Source: Apoda limacodes
Lineage: Eukaryota; Arthropoda; Insecta; Lepidoptera; Limacodidae
Length of the DNA: 64,000 bases
Assembly (NCBI GenBank): GCA_946406115.1
Contig: OX291540.1
Span: forward strand, 4,460,563 to 4,524,562
Direction: 5' to 3'
The notes under the pieces are model-generated. The model searched no databases, was not told the DNA's origin, and saw nothing but the letters and a program-made list of their open reading frames with translations. Position 1 is the stretch's first letter. Each line of letters starts with the position of its first letter. Positions 12,301-64,000 of this stretch are shown here, piece by piece. The position numbers and the translations under genes are program-made.

Positions 12301-13920
12301 TAAAATGTATACTAAAATTGTTTAAAAATATTTACAAATAAATTGTTTCGAAGAACTGTCAACAACGCGAAATACAAAAAAATCTAAGCCTCAGTAATAT
12401 TTTTTTATCTCGTCATTTTGTCTCTTATCTGATCCTTTGCAATCGCAATATAGTCATAAAACTAATACTCGTTTGTATGTATTTGCGATTGTCTCAGGAA
12501 GACTTTTCTAAGTAATCCATGACTTTGCAAGCTCTCTTAAGTATCTAAGCAAAATCTGAGGCGATAGGTAACTCCTTTTGGACTAAAGGCAAATTTCTTC
12601 AAAGATAAAACTGGCAACTACAGCGCCAATATAATGAGAACTCATAACCTCGCCTTAAGAACGCCTTCGTCAATAACTACTACATGTTACTTTGTTTTAA
12701 GTCAATTCGTCTCAATAATTATTGTGCTGTGCTGCGCAATCCAATCCATATACTGTATATTGTTACAAAAATAAACAAGTTGATGTATTTTATTTGTTTT
12801 TCTTGATACTAACCAATTTTGTACAGGTTCAATCTTCGTAAATATTGTAAAGCGGTTACTTTAAAGGTACATTAAGAATCACAACTTTTGTCGTATCAAC
12901 TCAAGTTATGTTAGGGGGTCTGGTCAACCCATAGTTTGGTCAAATAGCCATATACTAAAATCTCCTTTTAAGTTGTGAAGGGGATGGTAAATAAACTTCT
13001 TTAACATCCGTATTAGAAAAAGTACTGTTGAACAAAGCTTATCCTGAAAAGTTAATAAAACAGTCAAAGTATAGTAGCCGCGGCAGCACAGTCACTTAAT
13101 TTATTAATCTCTAGAGATGAAATGCTTTCTACGTATCTCCCTCTTAGTCCATTTTATTATCTTTTCTTTTTCTAAATAAAAGTATAACGTTAGTACTACA
13201 ACAGTTTGATACCCAACCACAAATAAATGATGACAAAATAAAAGCCCAAATCTGGGTCTTGTTGAAAAACAACAAATTCACAAACATGAAAATCACATTT
13301 ATTTAGAATATTTTTCGTGAAAAATATTACTTACGTTTTAACAATGTTTGCTTACGATGAGGAAACTACTTAAAAAAATGTCAAAATTTAAGTAAAAATT
13401 ATTTCTATGCGTATATATATTTATCCGTGAGAAAATAACTTTAAATATTAATCTACAGTTAATTTCATTAATTTCAGAAAATATAATTCCTGTTCTTAAA
13501 TATTAGTGATCGGTATATTGCTTGAATTTGTATTACATAAATACCCAAAAGGCATTTTGCTACATACGTCACCTTTGTAAAATTTAAGCTACAGTTACAA
13601 ATACGATTATACCTCAAAGGATCTTTCCGTGCATCAAAAGTTTATATCAATCATTGCACTCTAAACAACTATTGTCGGGTAATACGCCTATGCCTCCATA
13701 CAGACGCATTAAGAATATCACTCGATTTGATTAAGACACACAAAGGCTAATTATTTGTATCTCACCAATGCTTTGTAGATAAGTTATTGACACTGCCTGA
13801 ATGCATATGTTTTGGTTCTAAGCAGTAAGTAACACGAGATATTGCTCTGATCTATAAAAAAATATATCTGACATTTTACATAGTTTAAAAAAACTTTTTT
13901 AAATTGCTTCTTGACTAATA
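9348..13920. other. Intergenic AT-rich region
   Basis: No coding region, RNA gene or recognised transposon. A 13-base tandem unit (aacaatttatgat) occurs near 10797-10825. The 3' UTRs of the two convergent genes may reach into it. Confidence 0.6.
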
Positions 13921-15293
13921 TACACTCTAGGGCACAATTAACCGGTCACTTTAAAAAAAATGTATATCTTTGTCTAGGGTGGGCAAACTTTTTTTTATAA
14001 ATGAAATTTTGTTTCTACGATAATTACTTAAATTTTTTCGCCTTTTTTCAAGTTTAGGGTACTTAATCAGACCAAAATCTCATCAGAGCCAAACACTGAT
14101 TTATCAAACTACCAACATTGTGCTACACAAACGATCTTACATCAAGTTTTGTACTCTTCTACTGGTTTTTGAGTGTCATTTTACTTATTAAAAATGCCAT
14201 TGGATGCAGCTGGAGCAGCTAGACCAGTGCAGCTTGGAGAACGTGGGTATACTATCATTAACTGGGATATCCTCGTAGCACTATTGAAGATGCCATCAGA
14301 CGTTTCAGGAAGACACAAGAATACCGGGACAGGGCGTTGTGAGGTGCACTGCAGAGGGAGTTGAATATTTTTTGTGTCCATTGTTTTAAGTGATCGCTTC
14401 AGGACGGCTCCCAAGGCGCGTACTCGTTGAATTATTGTACGAAATGTAAGTGTGAGCCTTAGGACGATAAGCAGTAGACTTGCAGAGATAAATTAGACTG
14501 GATATCAGCTAATTCGGGTGCCAGCTTTGACCACACCACACCGTACGGCTAGTTTTCGATTTGCTGAACTCAGAAACTGGACAGTAGAAGAATGTTCTCT
14601 TTTCTGACGAGTCGGGAGTTGTGTTAAGTGATACAGATGGACGTCGGCACGTGTACCGATGACCTAATAAGAGCTTTGCACAGTAAGCTGTGATTAAAAC
14701 AGTGGGTTATCAAGGTGGCTCAGTAATGGTATGGGGAGGCATTTCTTATGAAGCTCGTCCAGAGTTGGTCGTGTTCAAACAAGGCAGTGCAAATGCTCAG
14801 AGGTACGTGGAGGAAGTCCTAAAACCTCATGTCATCCCATGTGCCCTATTTATTTGACACCGTTTTTATTTCATTGTACGTCATCGCCCATGCGCACGTC
14901 GCCAGAGTCGTCACCGAGTACTTGAAAGCCGTGGGTATAGCCTTTTTATCTCCTACCTCCATAAATTAGCTGAAAAATGCAGAGGTAGAGCAGTGGGGAG
15001 TCAGACATCCAAGACATCATGGATGGACTTTCAAAAAGAATGGAGATCATTAGGGCCAGAGGAGGTACCGCATTATGGAATTAATTACTCTTAGTGAGAT
15101 TTATAATGTTTTCATTTTCGTTTACCTCTGTTGTTTTAAAGGATATATCGATTTTTTTATCAAAAAAAATAAAAGTTGAAACACCAACATAAGAGTATTT
15201 GTCAATCCATAAAACATAAAATCAAGAAACATTGTCTTACTTAGAGCTGATTATTTGAGTGGCCGGTTAATTTAATGTATGCTCTTGAGTGTA
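13921..15293 (+). mobile_element. Tc1/mariner-type DNA transposon, decayed
   Basis: Inverted ends TACACTCTAGGGCAC (left) and, reversed, TACACTCAAGAGCAT (right), with ACCGGTCAC/ACCGGCCAC further in, flanked by TA on both sides. The 1373-base length is typical. Plus-strand transposase pieces: VLFSDESGVVLSDTDGRRHV, GGSVMVWGGIS, RYVEEVLKPHVIP and AHVARVVTEYLKAVGI. Many stops and frameshifts; the third catalytic acidic residue cannot be read in a continuous frame. Inactive. Confidence 0.88.
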
Positions 15294-16303
15294 TATGTAT
15301 ATGAGTTCTTGTATATATATATGTAGGTTGCCAAAACTATGATATATATAAAGTTCATTTGTTTTACATACTAGGCATACAATTCTACATTAATTATAAG
15401 ATGGCTTAGTTTTCGAGTTTAGTTATTAAGATGTGGCAAGTAGTAACCAACTATTATTTTGTATTTTATAGTTACTTATTGAAGTTATACATTGATGAGG
15501 TTAAAGAAAAGTATATTACAAAACCTAGAATTAATCAAAATTTAACGCTGTAAAGCTACGAGGGGTTTTCAGGTAACTTGTCGCACTACAGCAATTTTGA
15601 TTTTTTCGTAGCACGATACGGTAGTTATAATGACTTTACTATAAATTTATGTTGAAAAACTTTTACACTCATATACAAAACATATGCGATTCAAAACTAC
15701 AATAAACATTTTTGTAACTAGATAAAAACATTTAGTCCAGTTATAGTAAAAAAAAGGCAATCTAATTTTTCTAGCATGTATCAAAAGTGTCAAAAACATA
15801 AATTGACCTTCGAAAATAATTGCAAGTCAAAAAGCAAAGCATATCAGAAGTATCAATCTTTTTACAAATCTAGTTCATAACTTTTCTATTGTACAAATTG
15901 TGTTATAATTTAAAATTCTTAGTAGAAATTAGTTCGGGAAATAGAAAGTTGGTGTTCAGTTGATGAAGAACTCCCACTATTATTAAACTATATATAATTC
16001 AAACTCTCTGAATAATTCTTTATTTTTATCAGTTTCAGATAGATAACACCGATCACTTACCAGAAAGACTAAAAAATTTCTGTCACATTTCATTTATTTG
16101 TCATAACATAAAATTTGCTAAAGAGGGAATGTTATTGAGTAGACCATGTCGAAGAGTTTGTTATAAACGGTTGCTAATTAATGGCTCTATCATAAGCCAT
16201 ATCTCGATATTTTTTGTAACACACACACCCTATTTTGTGTAAAACACGTATGCATTACAAAACAACATGTGACAATATTTAAGGAAGGTAGTTTGTACGA
16301 AGT
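15294..16303. other. KDM5 3' UTR and downstream DNA
   Basis: AT-rich, no ORF of note. Minus-strand AATAAA motifs at 16093-16098 and about 16019-16024 may end the KDM5 transcript. Confidence 0.5.
16093..16098 (-). other. Candidate KDM5 poly(A) signal
   Basis: AATAAA on the minus strand about 205 bases after the stop codon. Other AATAAA copies follow (for example near 16019-16024), so the true 3' end is not fixed. Confidence 0.35.
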
Positions 16304-62259
<45,956 letters not shown>

Positions 62260-62507
62260 AACGACAGGTCACTTCTCAGACCAGTTTCTATACCACTGTT
62301 TTAGCTTCTCGGTGTGGCATAACGAAGACTTCAGGCCATTTACTAAATTAGTCTTAATCAGCCAGTAGAAACGTTGATGAAAGTCCTTTTTATTCCCAGA
62401 TGACCACCAATACTCCATCATGAAGCCCCTTTTGACTGATTTCTTGAAGGCCTGTGTTAAATTTGCAAATTGTGGCATCTCGCAAAGCTTCATGCTCTCT
62501 GTTACTA
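62260..62507 (-). mobile_element. Ty3/gypsy integrase remnant
   Basis: Read on the minus strand in two frames, GGHLGIKRTF and QRFYWLIKTN followed by SLCHTEKLKQW recall the HHCC zinc-binding part of gypsy integrases. Frameshifted. Cut off on its left flank in the direction of 63 kb by the LINE copy. Confidence 0.55.
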
Positions 62508-63001
62508 GTCAAAGTCAAAGTCAAAATGGTTTATTCAAGTAAGGATTTTACAATCACTTTTGAATCGTCAAAGTTATAAAATATTATTTTTTGAACCCTC
62601 CCACCTTCCCGCCGGTTCACAATGTTGTTGATTTCTACCGAGAAGAATCCGGCAAGAAACTCGATAGTTACTCTTTTAAAAACACTATCAATAATACTAA
62701 TAAACTAAAAATACAATTAATGTTTTAAATAAAAAAAATTTAGTCGTACAATTTTATGTTATTTCCATTTTAATCTGGTTTACCTATGCATCCTGTAATT
62801 GAGCATCATCAGTCCCAAGGTTTTTATCATTTACATAGTCTGAAATATTGTAGTATGTCTTTTTACAAAGTACCTGCTTGATAAAAGATTTAAATTTACT
62901 TATTGATAGATTTTGAATTTTATTGGGAACTTTGTTGTAAAAGTGTGTGTAAAAAAAAGAGTGACTTATTTTGTGTAGACATGCACCAACAGCTTATTTT
63001 T
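62508..63001 (-). mobile_element. 5'-truncated copy of the same LINE
   Basis: Minus-strand copy of the 3' end of the intron-26 LINE: starts with GTCAAA x3 (the tail), then the same 3' UTR (cccgccggttcacaatgttg is shared) and the last ~60 codons of ORF2 including the KNPWD end. Small indels separate the two. Insertion appears to interrupt a gypsy-like remnant. Confidence 0.9.
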
Positions 63002-63340
63002 TTTGGCTTTCTGATTTCCACAATAAGTTTCTTGTAGCTCATCAGGGCAGTAGCTGCTTGTTCTCGACAACTAGCTTCTTGTTCTTGGCGACTTGCTTCT
63101 TCGAATGCTTGAAGAGCTTGAGCTTTGACGATAAGCTTTATGTTCCGGACGACTGGTTTCTTGATCGGCTTTGATGGACTGGATGGCGGCCAAAAGTACT
63201 GGCAAAAGTCGCTGCTTCATCTATCGATATGGATACTTGAGCTTCACCCTGTTGTAGACTTCGTTTGTAGACTTACACGAGGAGTATCTTTTTGTTACGT
63301 GTGTAATTACGGCAATCCATATCTGACTCCAATTGTTCAA
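63002..63340 (-). mobile_element. Possible retroelement gag-like remnant
   Basis: Minus-strand frames give RLLPVLLAAIQSIKAD and FEEASRQEQEASCREQAATA, helical and Q/E-rich as in some gypsy gag regions, with frameshifts. It may belong with the integrase remnant on the other side of the LINE copy. Confidence 0.35.
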
Positions 63341-63656
63341 GCTAGGGTACCAAATTAAATAATATTTAAATAAGTTAATTTCGTACTGGAAAAGATCCAG
63401 TGTATGGAAAAGTTTCTCGGAAGTTTAAGTTTTAATCGTTAGCTCTAGTGAATCGATAGCTATAGCAGCGGCGTCGTCTCTATACAAGTCGATTCACATC
63501 AGACTACCTTTTACAAAAATTATAACTACAGTCGTCATATTATTAAAATTGTGCGAAATTACAACGACACCAGCGACCATAAACCCAAGGTCAAAAGTCA
63601 TAAAATTTTGTTGCACTGTACTTGGCCACAGAGAAGCTATCTGCAATAAGCAATAA

Positions 63657-63871
63657 GCAAAAAACGTATGCCGCAAATCTTTAGCTTACCTTTCCAATTT
63701 CACTCAAAGTGTATGAGCGAATGCCACGAGAGCGAAAGAGACAGAGTAATGGCCTTACGCTATGTTAAACAAAACGCGTAAACGCTAACTTGTACATGGC
63801 GCTTTCGACCTTTTGGTCGAGAGTTAAAGACGGTAAAGGTAAGCTAAAGATTTGCGGTATACGTTTTTTGC
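63657..63871. mobile_element. 215-bp MITE
   Basis: Inverted arms of about 38 bases with one or two mismatches: GCAAAAAACGTATGCCGCAA, then ATCTTTAGCTTACCTTTCC, against the reverse of 63832-63871. No coding content. The inner part has the palindrome TCGACCTTTTGGTCGA. Confidence 0.85.
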
Positions 63872-64000
63872 TCTTCGTAATAAATACGTTTTTACCGTTT
63901 TTTCTCTCTGCTACCTTCAAGTGATTGATAGATAAGAATGCAATATTAAAAATCAAAATTAACTTAAATTTCAAATACAAAGTACGAACGTTTGTATTTA

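Overview
The window is nuclear DNA of an insect, most probably a moth or butterfly. The evidence is spliced eukaryotic genes with GT-AG introns, a strongly AT-rich background, and interspersed repeats of kinds I associate with lepidopteran genomes (RTE, Jockey/CR1-type, BEL and Ty3/gypsy remnants, Helitron-like ends, a 'cgagtcggactcgcac' type repeat). Nothing prokaryotic is present. The species cannot be fixed from the sequence alone.

Left part (about 2.7-9.1 kb, plus strand): a sugar transporter of the facilitated trehalose transporter Tret1-like type (MFS superfamily). Three coding exons are recognisable (2716-2851, 5952-6097, 7931-9109) and join in phase to about 486 residues. The exon that should carry the start codon was not found. 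A poly(A) signal lies at 9342-9347. From 9.1 to 16.3 kb there is no gene I can support, only AT-rich DNA and one decayed Tc1/mariner element with clear ends (13921-15293).

Main part (16.3-61.3 kb, minus strand): one large gene for the histone H3K4 demethylase KDM5 (Drosophila little imaginal discs, lid; JARID1 family). I could place 32 coding exons with splice sites and matching phases. They sum to 4854 bases, giving a 1617-residue protein with the full family order JmjN, ARID, PHD1, JmjC, C5HC2 zinc finger, PLU-1 region, PHD2, PHD3. The metal-binding residues of JmjC and the zinc ligands of the three PHD fingers are present, so the gene looks functional.

The KDM5 introns hold most of the mobile DNA. 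Intron 26 contains a LINE with an uninterrupted 962-residue endonuclease/reverse transcriptase ORF, antisense to the gene. Intron 13 is almost entirely a 1936-bp TA-flanked inverted-repeat element. Intron 5 has an exact-looking 330-bp tandem duplication inside an inverted-repeat element. Intron 3 carries a decayed BEL/Pao retrotransposon and a probable hAT-type element. Intron 1 holds two short coding-like exons facing away from each other: a minus-strand 58-codon ORF ending in a perfect donor in phase with KDM5 exon 2, and a plus-strand fragment with a cytochrome P450-like IPGP motif. Upstream of KDM5 (61.3-64 kb) there is a gypsy-like remnant, a 5'-truncated copy of the intronic LINE and a 215-bp MITE.

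I did not find a clear new multi-gene system. The items most worth a second look are the possible alternative KDM5 start exon, the P450-like fragment, the intact LINE, and the two unusual non-autonomous elements.
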